The notes beneath the pieces were generated by a model, which saw only the letters and a list, made by a program, of their open reading frames with translations, did no database searches and had not been told where the DNA came from. Shown here one piece after another: positions 37,597-48,294 of a stretch of DNA of 54,577 nucleotides (positions are counted from its first letter, which is position 1; each line of letters opens with the position of its first letter). A program made the translations under genes and the position numbers. The DNA comes from Salsuginibacillus kocurii DSM 18087 (GTDB lineage Bacteria > Bacillota > Bacilli > Bacillales > Marinococcaceae), in NCBI RefSeq assembly GCF_000377705.1, contig NZ_KB898635.1, positions 1-54,577 on the forward strand, given 5' to 3'.

Positions 37597-38355
37597 ATGG
37601 GAAAGACTGAGAAAGCGATTGAAGTGTGTCTTTTTGCTGGAAAACTCATGATAAAATACGGTGCGGAAACATACCGAGTTGAAGATACGATGCAGCGTAT
37701 GGGTGAGGCTGCTGGGATGAAAAATGTCCATACATTCGTGACGACAACAGGTATTTTCTTTTCTTGCCAGACCGAACAAGAAGAAGACTTAATGCAGATG
37801 ATTCGTGTCGACCAGCGTTTTCAGGACTTAAATAAAGTAACAGAAGTCAACCAGGTTTCTCGGGAGTTTGTGTGGGGGGATGTATCACTTGTAGATGCAA
37901 AAAAACGCCTCATTGAAATCTCGGAAGCTCCCATGAATTACCCTATCTGGTTTATTTACTTAGCTTCAGGGGTGGCTGGGGCGGCTTTTTCTTATTTAAT
38001 GGGTGGGTCGGTTGTGGATATGGGCCCTGCGTTTATCGGCGGTCTTATAACGATCCTCAGTCTTGTGTTCCTGCAGCGTTATATTCAGGGGAAGTTCTTC
38101 TCTGAGTTTTTGGCTGCTTTTTTAGGAGGAGTAACCGCCTTGCTCCTTGTTCATATTGGTATTGGCACTAATATTGATCAGGTCATTATCGGTTCAATGA
38201 TTCCGCTAGTGCCAGGTATCCCAATTACAAACTCAGTTCGAGATTTAATGTCGGGCGACCTGGTGGCCGGTGTCTCGCGCGGAGCAGAAGCAGCAATAAC
38301 TTCCTTGTCTATCGCTGCAGGTGTAGCTTTAGCGCTATCTTTATTTTTAACGTGA
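37597..38355 (+). CDS. ThrE-type threonine/serine exporter, N-terminal half (YjjP-like)
   Basis: A 252-residue membrane protein of the DUF1212/ThrE family. A soluble N-terminal region (1-~110; AGKLMIKYGAETYRVED, TTGIFFS) resembles the hydrolase-like part of ThrE. About five hydrophobic spans follow, with VPGIPITNSVRDLMSGDLVAG as the conserved transporter motif. The second half is encoded by the next gene. ATG 37597 follows GGGGGACACAAG. Not present at this place in B. subtilis. Substrate is inferred, probably small amino acids or organic acids such as succinate (YjjPB). Confidence 0.85.
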   Translation: MGKTEKAIEVCLFAGKLMIKYGAETYRVEDTMQRMGEAAGMKNVHTFVTTTGIFFSCQTEQEEDLMQMIRVDQRFQDLNKVTEVNQVSREFVWGDVSLVDAKKRLIEISEAPMNYPIWFIYLASGVAGAAFSYLMGGSVVDMGPAFIGGLITILSLVFLQRYIQGKFFSEFLAAFLGGVTALLLVHIGIGTNIDQVIIGSMIPLVPGIPITNSVRDLMSGDLVAGVSRGAEAAITSLSIAAGVALALSLFLT

Positions 38356-38370
38356 CGGGGGCAAAAAAAG

Positions 38371-38817
38371 ATGTGGCTTGAAATCATCCTCTGTTTTATT
38401 GCAACGGCATCATTTGCCGTCATTTTTAACGTACCTGCACGCCTCGTGTGGATTGGTGGCTGTATAGGAATTGCCAGCTGGTATTCGTATTCATTTCTCC
38501 CCATCCTTGGGGTTATTCCAGTGTTTGCGGCTGCCAGCGCTGCCTTTATTGCTGCGTTTCTCAGCCATTTATTAGCTCGCTTCCTCCATGTTCCGGTCAC
38601 TACATTTGCCATACCGGGGGTCATCCCGCTTGTTCCGGGTGGACGAGCCTATTCAACCATGCTTGCCTTTGTAGAAGAAGATTATTTAAATGGATTAGAA
38701 CGCGGCATTGAGACTATTCTCCAGGCAGGGGCAATTGCTGCCGGGATGGTATTTGCCCTTTCAATTTTCTCCATACGCAGAGGAGTGGCGCAGCGCTATG
38801 AAACAAACCGTTCGTAA
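38371..38817 (+). CDS. ThrE-type exporter, C-terminal half (YjjB-like)
   Basis: A 148-residue membrane protein of the ThrE_2/DUF3815 family with four or five spans. AIPGVIPLVPGGRAYSTM is the counterpart of the VPGIP motif in its partner. It begins 15 bases after the partner gene and overlaps tilS by 20 bases. The two-gene arrangement matches YjjP-YjjB. It lies within the yabT-tilS run and may share its transcript. Confidence 0.85.
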   Translation: MWLEIILCFIATASFAVIFNVPARLVWIGGCIGIASWYSYSFLPILGVIPVFAAASAAFIAAFLSHLLARFLHVPVTTFAIPGVIPLVPGGRAYSTMLAFVEEDYLNGLERGIETILQAGAIAAGMVFALSIFSIRRGVAQRYETNRS

Positions 38818-40201
38818 GTTTGTAAAACGCCATCAGCTTTGGGAGCAGGGGGATCACTTGATTGCAGCAGTGTCTGGTGGAATTGATTCGATGGTTCTTC
38901 TCTATTTGCTAGCGGACTTAAGAGCACTAGATAAGATGCAGTTGACGTGTCTGCATATTGATCACAGTTTACGTCCTGAAGATGCTGAAAACGAGAAACT
39001 TTTGGTTCAAGAAGCCTGCGAGAAGCTTCATGTTCCTTTTATCGCAAAACAGGTTGATGTTCCGTTTGCTAAGTTGGAGGGAAAGTCATCGACCCAAACA
39101 GCGGCCCGGAATCTTCGCTATGAAGCTTATCAGAAGGCATTGGAAGAAACTCAGGCTGTCGCAGTTGTTACTGCCCATCATGCAGATGATCAAATGGAAA
39201 CAGTTTTAATGCAGCAAGTTAGGGGAACATGGCTTGGAGGAGCACCAGGCATTCCCGTTAAAAGAGAAATAGGGAAAGGGCGGGTGGTTCGTCCATTTCT
39301 TTCTGTAGGAAAAAAGGAATTGATAGACTATCAGCAAAGTCAGAACGTCCCCTACTTGGATGACCCATCTAATCAAAGTGAGGCTTACACTCGAAACCGG
39401 TTCAGGAAATATGTCATTCCGTATTTACTAGAAGAAAACCCAAGTGCCCACCTTCATTTTCAAGCTCAAGTAGAGAGACTAGAAGAGGACCGAGCCTTTA
39501 TGTTTCAAGAAGCGAGAAAATGTATTGATGAAACGGTGACCTTTTCTAGGTCGGAAGAAGCTGAGATCTCTATTTCAACGTTTAAGAAATGGCCGATTCC
39601 TTTACAACGCTATGGGTTTCATCTAGTATTGAACTATCTGTATAGTTCATTAAAAGAACCTGTTTTAGATGTACATATATCGGCTTGTATGGAACTCCTT
39701 TATTCTGATCATCCTTCAAAGGCAATTGACTTACCTGTTATGGGGAGGGCCTGGCGCTCCTATGATATGCTATATCTTTCTGTGAAGAAGGTGGGAGACG
39801 CTGAGGAGACTGAAGAGGAAAAGAGGCTTCCAGTACCAGGCTCGGTGGAAACAGAGCTAGGGTTTTTGACAGCCAGAATTGAAAATTCCATCCCCAATGC
39901 TTCTAGCTGTGAAGAATGTTTGGTTGTTCCCCTGCATTGGGTAACGCTACCTCTCAAAGTTCGAACGAAACATGCCGGGGACAGGATCCAACCATTTGGA
40001 ATGAAAGGAAAACGGCAGAAGCTCTCACGCATCTTCATTGACGAGAAAGTGGATAAGCATTTGCGGCAAAAGTGGCCTGTTGTAACAGACGCGAATGATA
40101 ATATCTTATGGTTGCCCTTATTAAAACAGTCAGAATGGGCTAATCTAGAACAGGAGCCACCACCTTATCTAGTTTGTTCGTTCACTTCTATGGAGTCTTA
40201 G
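38798..40201 (+). CDS. tilS: tRNA(Ile)-lysidine synthetase
   Basis: A 467-residue enzyme that converts C34 of the CAU-anticodon tRNA-Ile to lysidine. The PP-loop motif AAVSGGIDSMVLL is near residue 24, with HHADDQMETVLM near 126; a C-terminal TilS domain binds tRNA. ATG 38798 is chosen because the conserved N-terminus (KFVKRHQLW) starts here and AGAGGAG lies upstream; the frame to 38708 runs through the previous gene. tilS-hpt-ftsH is a conserved trio. Confidence 0.94.
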   Translation: MKQTVRKFVKRHQLWEQGDHLIAAVSGGIDSMVLLYLLADLRALDKMQLTCLHIDHSLRPEDAENEKLLVQEACEKLHVPFIAKQVDVPFAKLEGKSSTQTAARNLRYEAYQKALEETQAVAVVTAHHADDQMETVLMQQVRGTWLGGAPGIPVKREIGKGRVVRPFLSVGKKELIDYQQSQNVPYLDDPSNQSEAYTRNRFRKYVIPYLLEENPSAHLHFQAQVERLEEDRAFMFQEARKCIDETVTFSRSEEAEISISTFKKWPIPLQRYGFHLVLNYLYSSLKEPVLDVHISACMELLYSDHPSKAIDLPVMGRAWRSYDMLYLSVKKVGDAEETEEEKRLPVPGSVETELGFLTARIENSIPNASSCEECLVVPLHWVTLPLKVRTKHAGDRIQPFGMKGKRQKLSRIFIDEKVDKHLRQKWPVVTDANDNILWLPLLKQSEWANLEQEPPPYLVCSFTSMES

Positions 40202-40296
40202 TGAAAATGATGCGATTTTAGGCGAAACATGGTAAGATATGTTGCGAATAAGAAGGCTTTTAATGAGTTAAATGACTTACAGGGGGCACGTAAAGC

Positions 40297-40839
40297 ATGC
40301 ACGATGAAATTGAGAGTATACTTATTTCTGAGGAAGAAATTTTAAACAAAACAAAAGAATTGGGGGCCAGCATAACCCAAGAGTATGAAGGAAGATTCCC
40401 ATTGGTTATTGGTGTCTTAAAAGGGGCCATGCCTTTTATGGCAGACTTAACCCGGCGGATTGAAACCCATGTAGAACTTGATTTTATGGATGTATCCAGC
40501 TATGGAGCGGGAACAGTCAGTTCAGGGGAAGTGAAAATTGTAAAAGACTTGGACACTTCTGTTCAAGACCGGGATATCCTGATTGTGGAAGATATTATAG
40601 ACAGTGGGCTTACGTTAAGCTATCTTGTCAGCTTATTTCATCACCGGCAAGCAAACTCTGTGAAAATCGTCACACTGTTGGATAAGCCCGAAGGAAGAAG
40701 TGTAGATCTCGTCCCAGATACTGTAGGTTTCACAGTTCCAGATGAATTTGTTGTAGGTTATGGATTAGATTATGCAGAACGTTACCGGAACCTCCCTTAT
40801 ATCGGGATTTTGAAACCGGAAATTTATAAGGGTTCATGA
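40297..40839 (+). CDS. hpt: Hypoxanthine phosphoribosyltransferase
   Basis: A 180-residue purine salvage enzyme. [13 protein letters not shown] near residue 44 and the PRPP motif [11 protein letters not shown] near 98 are conserved. It makes IMP and GMP from bases and PRPP. In B. subtilis HprT, with TilS, also activates ftsH transcription, and the order tilS-hpt-ftsH is kept here. ATG 40297 follows CAGGGGGCACG. Confidence 0.96.
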   Translation: MHDEIESILISEEEILNKTKELGASITQEYEGRFPLVIGVLKGAMPFMADLTRRIETHVELDFMDVSSYGAGTVSSGEVKIVKDLDTSVQDRDILIVEDIIDSGLTLSYLVSLFHHRQANSVKIVTLLDKPEGRSVDLVPDTVGFTVPDEFVVGYGLDYAERYRNLPYIGILKPEIYKGS

Positions 40840-40906
40840 TTGTAGGCGCAAATGAATATATGGTACTATAATTTAAGCTGTGATTGCCTGCGGGAGGAGG
40901 TCAGGA

Positions 40907-42988
40907 ATGAACCGAATATTTCGTAACACTGTTTTTTATTTACTCATTTTTCTCGTGATTATCGGGATTGTAAGTTTCTTTAGTGGAGATACAACAGAGG
41001 CTGACCCTGTTAGCTCTGATGAATTTTTTGAGATGTTAGAGCAGAATGAAATTGCTGCCATGGAAGTTAAATGGGAACGTGAAACGTACTTAATCGAAGG
41101 TCAAACCGTTGATGCTCAGGATGAGGATGATACGTTTGAGACTCATATCCTGATATCAGAGGAAACAACGAATATGATCCAAAATGCTGAAGGGCCGGAC
41201 GGAGCACCTTTAGAGATATACACAGAGCCGGCCGATGAAACCGGCGGCTGGGTTACTTTTTTCACTTCGATCATTCCATTTATTATTATCTTCATTTTGT
41301 TCTTCTTCTTGTTGAGCCAGGCTCAAGGCGGCGGAAGCAAAGTCATGAACTTTGGCAAAAGCAAAGCGAAGATGTATCAGGAAGATAAGAAGAAAGCACG
41401 CTTTAAAGACGTGGCAGGGGCTGATGAAGAGAAGCAAGAGCTCGTTGAAGTTGTCGAATTCTTAAAAGACCCTCGTAAATTTGCCAGCATCGGTGCCCGC
41501 ATTCCAAAAGGGGTGCTGTTAGTCGGACCGCCGGGAACGGGTAAAACACTTCTCGGACGAGCTGTAGCTGGTGAAGCAGGGGTTCCTTTCTTCTCCATCA
41601 GTGGTTCGGACTTCGTCGAAATGTTTGTAGGTGTCGGGGCTTCGCGTGTTCGTGATTTGTTTGAAAATGCGAAGAAAAACGCGCCATGTATTATCTTTAT
41701 TGACGAAATTGATGCCGTCGGACGTCAGCGTGGAGCTGGTGTAGGTGGAGGCCATGATGAACGAGAGCAGACATTGAACCAGCTGCTTGTTGAGATGGAT
41801 GGATTTGGAGCAAATGAAGGTATTATCATTATTGCTGCAACAAACCGCTCTGATGTGCTAGACCCAGCCTTGTTGCGTCCTGGTCGTTTTGACCGACAGA
41901 TTACAGTCGGGCTTCCAGATGTGAACGGTCGTGAGCAGGTGCTTGGTGTCCATGCGAAAAACAAGCCGCTTGCAGATGATGTCAATCTACAATCGGTAGC
42001 GCAGCGTACACCTGGTTTCTCCGGGGCAGATTTGGAAAACCTCTTAAATGAAGCGGCTCTCGTTGCGGCGCGTGCAGATAGCACTGAAATCCACATGGTG
42101 CATGTTGAAGAGGCCATTGACCGTGTTGTAGCAGGTCCTGCCAAAAAGAGCCGGGTTATTTCCGAAAAAGAAAAGAACATCGTTGCTCACCATGAAGCAG
42201 GGCATACGGTGGTCGGTGTGAAACTTCGGAATGCCGATATGGTGCACAAAGTAACAATTGTCCCACGCGGACAAGCCGGCGGTTACGCTGTGATGCTTCC
42301 GAAAGAAGACCGCTACTTTATGACCAAGCCAGAACTTCTTGATAAAATTGTTGGTCTCTTGGGCGGACGTGTAGCTGAGGAAGTCATGTTTGATGAAGTG
42401 AGCACCGGGGCTCATAACGACTTCCAGCGTGCAACGAACATTGCGCGCAAAATGGTAACTGAATACGGAATGAGTGAAAAGCTTGGACCGCTTCAGTTCG
42501 GCTCTGGCTCTGGCGGACAGGTTTTCCTTGGCCGCGACATTCAAAATGACCAGAATTACAGTGACGCCATTGCTCATGAGATTGATACAGAGATCCAGCG
42601 TATTATTAAAGAGTGTTATGAACGCTGTAAAGAGATTTTGACAGAGCATAAAGATAAACTTGAATTAGTGGCAGAAAAGCTGCTTGAAATTGAAACCTTA
42701 GACGCTGAACAAATTAAATCGCTCGTTGACGATGGCAAGTTGCCGGAAGGCCATCATTCGAATGCAAGTCAGCAAGATGCGATTGATAAAACAAAACGTT
42801 CAGATGCAAATGGGGATGATGACGAGGATGTGCGAGTAAACATTCAGTCAAAACCCGAAGAGGATGGTACTGAAGCAGAAGATGCAACAACCGATGAGGA
42901 TGAAAAGAAAGAGGAATCTGATTCACCGTCCTCAAATGAAGAGCGCTCGGATGAAGAAGATAACAACGATCCGGACAAACGGACGTAA
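40907..42988 (+). CDS. ftsH: ATP-dependent zinc metalloprotease FtsH
   Basis: A 693-residue membrane AAA protease. Two membrane spans (about 6-25 and 112-135) flank an extracytoplasmic domain. Walker A GPPGTGKT near 206, Walker B IIFIDEID near 262, the second region of homology near 312 and the zinc motif HHEAGH near 428 follow. The last ~70 residues are almost all acidic or polar, longer than in B. subtilis (637 residues). ATG 40907 follows CGGGAGGAGG; the frame to 40880 is not homologous. Confidence 0.97.
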   Translation: MNRIFRNTVFYLLIFLVIIGIVSFFSGDTTEADPVSSDEFFEMLEQNEIAAMEVKWERETYLIEGQTVDAQDEDDTFETHILISEETTNMIQNAEGPDGAPLEIYTEPADETGGWVTFFTSIIPFIIIFILFFFLLSQAQGGGSKVMNFGKSKAKMYQEDKKKARFKDVAGADEEKQELVEVVEFLKDPRKFASIGARIPKGVLLVGPPGTGKTLLGRAVAGEAGVPFFSISGSDFVEMFVGVGASRVRDLFENAKKNAPCIIFIDEIDAVGRQRGAGVGGGHDEREQTLNQLLVEMDGFGANEGIIIIAATNRSDVLDPALLRPGRFDRQITVGLPDVNGREQVLGVHAKNKPLADDVNLQSVAQRTPGFSGADLENLLNEAALVAARADSTEIHMVHVEEAIDRVVAGPAKKSRVISEKEKNIVAHHEAGHTVVGVKLRNADMVHKVTIVPRGQAGGYAVMLPKEDRYFMTKPELLDKIVGLLGGRVAEEVMFDEVSTGAHNDFQRATNIARKMVTEYGMSEKLGPLQFGSGSGGQVFLGRDIQNDQNYSDAIAHEIDTEIQRIIKECYERCKEILTEHKDKLELVAEKLLEIETLDAEQIKSLVDDGKLPEGHHSNASQQDAIDKTKRSDANGDDDEDVRVNIQSKPEEDGTEAEDATTDEDEKKEESDSPSSNEERSDEEDNNDPDKRT

Positions 42989-43031
42989 ACGTTTCTTGTC
43001 CTTGCCTCTTGTAAAAGAGAGCGATGCTAGG

Positions 43032-43060
43032 AGAGGGGTGCCGGGGCACCCCTCTTTTTT
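43032..43060 (+). terminator. Terminator after ftsH
   Basis: 11-bp GC-rich perfect inverted repeat AGAGGGGTGCC / GGCACCCCTCT followed by TTTTT. Confidence 0.93.
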
Positions 43061-43130
43061 AATATGAAGATGTGAGCGTGAGTAGTTTACCCATAGAGGG
43101 GAATGCTGGTGTGAGGGGATGAAAGATAGA

Positions 43131-43898
43131 ATGGTACTGGTAATTGATGTAGGGAATACAAACATTGTATTAGGTGTGTATAAACAAGATGAACTTATTT
43201 ATCACTGGCGCATAAATACAGATCAAGAAAAAACAGAAGATGAATACGGAATGGTAGTAAAAGCACTGCTAAATAATGAAGGTCTTTTCTTTGAAGATAT
43301 TCAAGGCGTCATTATTTCCTCTGTCGTTCCTCCTATTATGTTTGCGCTTGAACACATGTGTAAAAAATACTTTAAGCTGGAGCCTATGATTATTGGTCCT
43401 GGAATCAAAACGGGGTTGAACATACGTTATGATAGCCCGCGTGATGTCGGGGCTGACCGAATTGTCAATGCAGTGGCGGCATTAAACGAATATGACCCGC
43501 CATTTGTGATTGTGGACTTTGGGACGGCGACTACGTTTTGTTATATTGACGAAGAAGGTCAATATATTGGCGGTGCGATAGCCCCAGGCATTGCCATATC
43601 AACGGAAGCCTTATATACGGAAGCTTCCAAGCTGCCCCGGATAGAAATAACCGCCCCCGATTCAGTGGTGGGTAAAAATACGGTACACGCTATGCAAGCA
43701 GGGATTTATTATGGCTATGTCGGCCAAGTGGATGGAGTAGTAAATCGTATGAAAACCCAGGCCAACCAACCACCAACTGCTCTAGCTACGGGAGGCTTGG
43801 CCCGCCTAATTGGTAAAGAAGCAACTTCTATTGATATTGTAGATCCACTGCTCACTTTAAAAGGCTTAAAACTTATTTACGACCGAAATAAAGAATGA
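43131..43898 (+). CDS. coaX: Type III pantothenate kinase
   Basis: A 255-residue ASKHA-fold kinase that performs the first step of CoA synthesis. [14 protein letters not shown] at the N-terminus, ISSVVPP near residue 63, [11 protein letters not shown] near 107 and DFGTATTF near 127 are the family motifs. ATG 43131 is preferred over 43119: the peptide then starts MVLVIDVGN like its homologues and AGGGGAT lies 10 bases upstream. Confidence 0.95.
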   Translation: MVLVIDVGNTNIVLGVYKQDELIYHWRINTDQEKTEDEYGMVVKALLNNEGLFFEDIQGVIISSVVPPIMFALEHMCKKYFKLEPMIIGPGIKTGLNIRYDSPRDVGADRIVNAVAALNEYDPPFVIVDFGTATTFCYIDEEGQYIGGAIAPGIAISTEALYTEASKLPRIEITAPDSVVGKNTVHAMQAGIYYGYVGQVDGVVNRMKTQANQPPTALATGGLARLIGKEATSIDIVDPLLTLKGLKLIYDRNKE

Positions 43899-44019
43899 GA
43901 ACCTAACGTTTTTAGAAGAAAAGATGGCTCGGAATTGAAGTTGATCCTCAACTAAATGAGGGCGTCGCTATCTAAACTGATGAGGAAATAGAAGCATACT
44001 AAAGAAAAAGGTGAAATCA

Positions 44020-44910
44020 ATGAGTGACTATATGGTAAAAGCGCTAGGTTATAATAAACAGGTTCGGGCTTATGCTGCACGCACGACAGATATGGTTAAC
44101 GAAGCGGTACGACGTTCTCAGGCTTGGCCTACAGCAGCTGCTGCTTTAGGACGAGCGATAACGGCAGGTTCGATGATGGGCTCGATGTTAAAAGGCGAGG
44201 AGAAGCTGACTATTAAAATTGAAGGCGGTGGCCCAATGGGGGCTATTGTCGTTGACAGTCAGTCAAATGGCAACACCAGAGGATATACTCATAATCCAAA
44301 CGTTCATTTTGATTTGAATCAGCATGGGAAATTAGATGTGGCTCGTGCTGTTGGAACATCTGGCACACTTTCTGTGGTGAAAGACCTGGGGATGCAAGAA
44401 CAATTTACTGGCCATGTGCCGCTTGTTTCAGGGGAAATAGGGGATGATTTCACTTACTATTTTGCGTCCTCAGAACAAGTCCCTTCTTCCGTTGGACTAG
44501 GCGTTCTCGTGAATCCGGATGAAACAGTTTTAGCAGCAGGCGGATTTATTTTGCAGGTTCTGCCGGAAGCGGAAGATACACTAATTGAACAAATCGAAAC
44601 GCACCTCCAACACCTCCCACCTCTTTCAAAATTAATTGAAAAGGGTAAAACACCGGAGGAAGTACTTCATTTGCTGCTTGGAGATGATTATCAAATACTC
44701 GAAACGGCACCAGTGGCATTCGAATGCCATTGCTCGAGAGAAAGAATCAGCCAAGCTTTAATCGGGTTGGGAGAAGAAGAACTCCGCGCCATGATTGAAG
44801 AAGATGAGGGAGCAGAGACAGAGTGCCAATTTTGTCATGAAGTATACAACTTCAGCAAGCAGGACCTAGAGGAGTTGGCAGTAGAAAGCCCCTCTCAAAA
44901 CTCCTACTAA
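44020..44910 (+). CDS. hslO: Redox-regulated chaperone Hsp33
   Basis: A 296-residue Hsp33 that unfolds and binds client proteins on oxidative stress. The N-terminal domain includes [12 protein letters not shown]. The C-terminal redox switch has the four zinc cysteines as FECHCSRE (CxC) near residue 237 and CQFC (CxxC) near 269. ATG 44020 follows AAAAAGGTGAAATCA. B. subtilis has yacD next; here cysK follows with a short spacer. Confidence 0.96.
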   Translation: MSDYMVKALGYNKQVRAYAARTTDMVNEAVRRSQAWPTAAAALGRAITAGSMMGSMLKGEEKLTIKIEGGGPMGAIVVDSQSNGNTRGYTHNPNVHFDLNQHGKLDVARAVGTSGTLSVVKDLGMQEQFTGHVPLVSGEIGDDFTYYFASSEQVPSSVGLGVLVNPDETVLAAGGFILQVLPEAEDTLIEQIETHLQHLPPLSKLIEKGKTPEEVLHLLLGDDYQILETAPVAFECHCSRERISQALIGLGEEELRAMIEEDEGAETECQFCHEVYNFSKQDLEELAVESPSQNSY

Positions 44911-44920
44911 TGCTGAAGGC

Positions 44921-44949
44921 TTGACGAACTTTCCAAAGATTGCTACCCT
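44921..44949 (+). promoter_or_regulatory. cysK promoter candidate (sigma-A type)
   Basis: TTGACG at 44921-44926, 17-base spacer, TACCCT at 44944-44949, followed by an AT-rich leader. No clear CymR operator was identified. Confidence 0.5.
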
Positions 44950-45000
44950 TAAAATAGATTAAACCTACTTATTAACTCAGGATTAAAGGGAGGCTTTTTT

Positions 45001-45933
45001 ATGAAAGTTGCTCAAAATATTACAGAATTAATTGGAGAAACGCCCCTCGTTAAATTAAATCGCTTGCCTGGGGAAAATGATGCTGATGTTTATTTGAAGC
45101 TTGAATTTATGAATCCTGGGAGCAGTGTAAAAGACCGTATTGCTAAAGCCATGATTGAAGCGGGAGAAAAAGATGGATCGTTAAAAGCAGGAGATACCAT
45201 CATTGAACCTACCAGTGGAAACACCGGAATTGGCTTAGCTATGGTAGCAGCTGCCAAAGGCTATAATACTATATTGGTAATGCCGGAAACGATGAGCTTA
45301 GAACGACGCAATCTCTTACGTGCTTATGGTGCTGAACTCGTATTAACGCCAGGACCTGAAGGAATGGGCGGAGCGATTCGAAAAGCAAATGAGCTTGCGA
45401 ATGAAAACGGGTACTTTATGCCGCAACAATTTGAAAACGAGGCCAACCCAACGGTGCATAGAGAAACGACAGGCCGGGAGCTGCTGGAGCAGTTGGACGG
45501 GCCAATTGATGCCTTCGTAGCGGGAATTGGCACGGGCGGTACAATTACAGGCGCAGGTGCTTTCTTAAAAGAGCATTACCCTGCGTTGAAAAATGTTGCG
45601 ATTGAACCAGCAGACGCTCCGGTTTTATCCGGCGGGAAGCCAGGCCCTCATAAAATTCAGGGCATTGGGCCAGGATTTGTGCCAGACATTCTGGATACGG
45701 ACATTTATGATGAAGTAGTGACTGTAGGTACAGAAGAAGCCTATGAATATGCACGCCGGGCTGCCCGGGAAGAAGGAATTCTTGGTGGGATTTCTTCAGG
45801 CGCAGCCATTTATACAGCACTTGATAAAGCAAAAGAGTTAGGCAAAGGGAAAACGGTCGTAGCTGTTATACCTAGTAACGGTGAACGTTACTTAAGTACG
45901 CCGCTTTATCAGTTTGAAGAAGACCAAGCATAA
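45001..45933 (+). CDS. cysK: Cysteine synthase A (O-acetylserine sulfhydrylase)
   Basis: A 310-residue PLP enzyme (fold type II) making cysteine from O-acetylserine and sulfide. [10 protein letters not shown] near residue 38 carries the PLP lysine; [11 protein letters not shown] near 69 and GTGGTITG near 178 bind substrate and phosphate. In B. subtilis CysK also controls CymR. ATG 45001 follows AAAGGGAGGC. A terminator-like stem follows the gene. Confidence 0.96.
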   Translation: MKVAQNITELIGETPLVKLNRLPGENDADVYLKLEFMNPGSSVKDRIAKAMIEAGEKDGSLKAGDTIIEPTSGNTGIGLAMVAAAKGYNTILVMPETMSLERRNLLRAYGAELVLTPGPEGMGGAIRKANELANENGYFMPQQFENEANPTVHRETTGRELLEQLDGPIDAFVAGIGTGGTITGAGAFLKEHYPALKNVAIEPADAPVLSGGKPGPHKIQGIGPGFVPDILDTDIYDEVVTVGTEEAYEYARRAAREEGILGGISSGAAIYTALDKAKELGKGKTVVAVIPSNGERYLSTPLYQFEEDQA

Positions 45934-45972
45934 TGAAGTAGAACAAAAGCTATTGCATACACCCACTTTAAC

Positions 45973-46010
45973 AACCCCGGTCTGCATTTGGACCGGGGTT
46001 CAGTTCGTTT
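45973..46010 (+). terminator. Terminator after cysK
   Basis: Perfect 10-bp stem AACCCCGGTC / GACCGGGGTT with an 8-base loop; the T run is weak (CAGTTCGTTTT). Confidence 0.65.
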
Positions 46011-46190
46011 TAGTGAACGGAGGAGGCCGCTGTTAATGAATGGCTACGCTTAAAATAACGTATAAACCCTTTTTGGGAGAAGATGCAGCAAGCTAGATAC
46101 CTCAAGTATCAGCACAATGTGGCCCCTTGAACGAGCAGGGATACAAGAACTGAAAGATGTCATAGCTATCACTCACCTTTTAAACAATGG

Positions 46191-46196
46191 TAGAAT
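46191..46196 (+). promoter_or_regulatory. Weak -10 candidate before pabB
   Basis: TAGAAT at 46191-46196 lies 40 bases before the pabB start without a recognisable -35. The rest of the 46011-46236 spacer shows no other element. Confidence 0.3.
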
Positions 46197-46236
46197 AAAG
46201 CTGTTACTTTTCGAAATGGAACGGAGGAAACGTTCA

Positions 46237-47691
46237 ATGAGTGCAGCCTTAGCGCCGTTCCCTGATATGAGCGGAGAACGGATCGTAAAATATACATCAA
46301 TTTCTTTATCTGAAGAGGAATGGTTTCATACCTACCAAACCCTTGCCGGCGTAGAACCGTATCATATGCTATTAGAAAGCGGAAGAGCAGGTCAATTTAG
46401 CATCATGGGGTTGAAGCCGTTTGCCATCTTACAAGGAAAAGACCAGACCTTAAAGGTTACCACTGCAGGTGGGGAGGAAGTGTTGAAGGGGGATTTGCTC
46501 ACCTTAATGAGAGAGTGGATGTCCCCATTTATGACAGCACGGATAGAAGAACTCCCTGACTTTCATGGCGGAGCACTTGGTTTCGTCAGTTATGATTTAA
46601 TTCGCCAGATTGAAGAGCTCCCTGAGAAAGCAAGTGATGATCTGGAGACCGATGATCTTTACTTTCTTGTGTTCGACGAAGTTTTTGTCTATGACCATGC
46701 GGCCCAAAAGCTTTGGATCATTGTGCACGGCACACGTGAAGAAGAAAAGAAAGCAGAAGAAAGGCGAGATGAATGGACGAGCGTGTGGCAGCAACCTTTT
46801 ACCAGCTGGTGCTGGGAAGCGATGGTCGAAAAAGAAGAAAAATGGGAACCTTCGTTTGACCAAGATTCATTTGCCGAGGCGGTCCAGCAAATTCAACACT
46901 ATATCCGGCAGGGAGATGTGTTTCAGGTGAATGTCTCGGTTCGGCAGACCAAGCCACTGCGAACGCCGCCTTTTCATATTTATGAGAAACTGAGGGAGCT
47001 GAATCCTTCACCTTATATGAGTTATATGCATACCCCGGACTTCCAGCTCGTCAGTGGGTCTCCGGAGCTTCTGATAAAAAAGCGCGGCAATGAAGCGAGC
47101 ACGCGCCCGATTGCAGGGACAAGGCCGCGCGGTAAAGATGATGAAGAAGATCAATGCCTAGTCGATGAGCTGCTTGAAAATGAAAAAGAAAAAGCAGAGC
47201 ACGTCATGCTCGTAGATTTAGAACGAAATGATTTAGGCCGGGTCTGTACGTATGGCAGTGTGCATGTGGACGAGCTAATGGTCGTTGAAAAATATTCTCA
47301 TGTTATGCATATTGTATCGAATGTAAAAGGTTTTCTTGGCAGTGAAGTCGATGCGTATGATATGATAAGAGCAACTTTTCCTGGAGGTACAATTACCGGG
47401 GCCCCGAAAATTCGCACGATGGAGATCATCGAAGAACTGGAGCCGGTAAGAAGAGGCATTTATACGGGTTCGATTGGCTGGATTGGCTTTAACGGCGATA
47501 TGGAGTTAAATATTACGATCCGTACGATGCTGGCCAAAGAAGGGCAAGCGTTCGTGCAAGCAGGAGCGGGAATTGTTATTGACTCCGATCCGGTGGCTGA
47601 ATACCACGAATCCCTTAGAAAAGCCGAAGCTCTTTGGAAAGCCAAACAGTTGAGTGAAGAAGAGTTTAGGAAAGCAAGATTAGTAGAGTAG
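46237..47691 (+). CDS. pabB: Aminodeoxychorismate synthase component I
   Basis: A 484-residue chorismate-binding enzyme. [12 protein letters not shown] near residue 223, [10 protein letters not shown] near 290, [15 protein letters not shown] near 320 and [14 protein letters not shown] near 384 are the catalytic region. PabB and TrpE share these motifs; the folate neighbours decide for PabB. With PabA it converts chorismate and glutamine to 4-amino-4-deoxychorismate. ATG 46237 follows ACGGAGG; the frame extends 40 codons upstream without homology. Confidence 0.92.
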   Translation: MSAALAPFPDMSGERIVKYTSISLSEEEWFHTYQTLAGVEPYHMLLESGRAGQFSIMGLKPFAILQGKDQTLKVTTAGGEEVLKGDLLTLMREWMSPFMTARIEELPDFHGGALGFVSYDLIRQIEELPEKASDDLETDDLYFLVFDEVFVYDHAAQKLWIIVHGTREEEKKAEERRDEWTSVWQQPFTSWCWEAMVEKEEKWEPSFDQDSFAEAVQQIQHYIRQGDVFQVNVSVRQTKPLRTPPFHIYEKLRELNPSPYMSYMHTPDFQLVSGSPELLIKKRGNEASTRPIAGTRPRGKDDEEDQCLVDELLENEKEKAEHVMLVDLERNDLGRVCTYGSVHVDELMVVEKYSHVMHIVSNVKGFLGSEVDAYDMIRATFPGGTITGAPKIRTMEIIEELEPVRRGIYTGSIGWIGFNGDMELNITIRTMLAKEGQAFVQAGAGIVIDSDPVAEYHESLRKAEALWKAKQLSEEEFRKARLVE

Positions 47692-47704
47692 AGGAGGAAG
47701 CAAC

Positions 47705-48289
47705 ATGATTTTAATGATTGATAATTACGATTCATTCACGTACAACTTGGTCCAGTATTTAGGAGAGATGGGCGAAGAACTGGTTGTACACCGCAATGAT
47801 GAAGTGACCATACAAGAAATCGAAGACTTGAAGCCAGAGGTGATTATGATCTCTCCAGGCCCGTGTTCACCCGATGAAGCTGGGATCAGCATGGAGGTAA
47901 TCCGGCATTTTGCAGGCAAGATTCCGATTTTTGGCGTTTGCTTAGGACACCAATCGATAGCGCAAGTATTTGGCGGGGACGTCGTGCGGGCCGAGCGTTT
48001 AATGCACGGTAAAACATCTGCTATTCTTCATGATGGAAAAGGCGTGTATAAAGACTTGCCTAATCCGCTGACAGCGACGCGTTATCATTCGTTAATTGTG
48101 AAAAAAGAAACGCTGCCTGACTGTTTTGAGGTAACCTCGTGGACAGACGAAGGGGAGCTGATGGGGATTCGTCATAAAGATTACCCGTTAGAAGGCGTGC
48201 AATTTCATCCTGAATCGATCATGACCGGCGAAGGAAAAACACTTCTTCGCAACTTTATGGAAACGCATGTCTTGGCAAAAGGGGTTTAA
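47705..48289 (+). CDS. pabA: Aminodeoxychorismate/anthranilate synthase component II
   Basis: A 194-residue type 1 glutamine amidotransferase. [16 protein letters not shown] at the N-terminus, the nucleophile in [10 protein letters not shown] near residue 79, and HPESI near 168 form the triad region. In B. subtilis this subunit serves both PabB and TrpE. Several (G/T)AG triplets lie just upstream (47664-47697) and could be a TRAP site. ATG 47705 follows GAGGAGGAAGC. Confidence 0.95.
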   Translation: MILMIDNYDSFTYNLVQYLGEMGEELVVHRNDEVTIQEIEDLKPEVIMISPGPCSPDEAGISMEVIRHFAGKIPIFGVCLGHQSIAQVFGGDVVRAERLMHGKTSAILHDGKGVYKDLPNPLTATRYHSLIVKKETLPDCFEVTSWTDEGELMGIRHKDYPLEGVQFHPESIMTGEGKTLLRNFMETHVLAKGV

Positions 48290-48294
48290 TACAG

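Noticed and set aside
42044-42649. A 201-residue minus-strand frame within ftsH
   Set aside because: It is antisense to the strongly conserved protease domain and follows from codon bias; no start signals.
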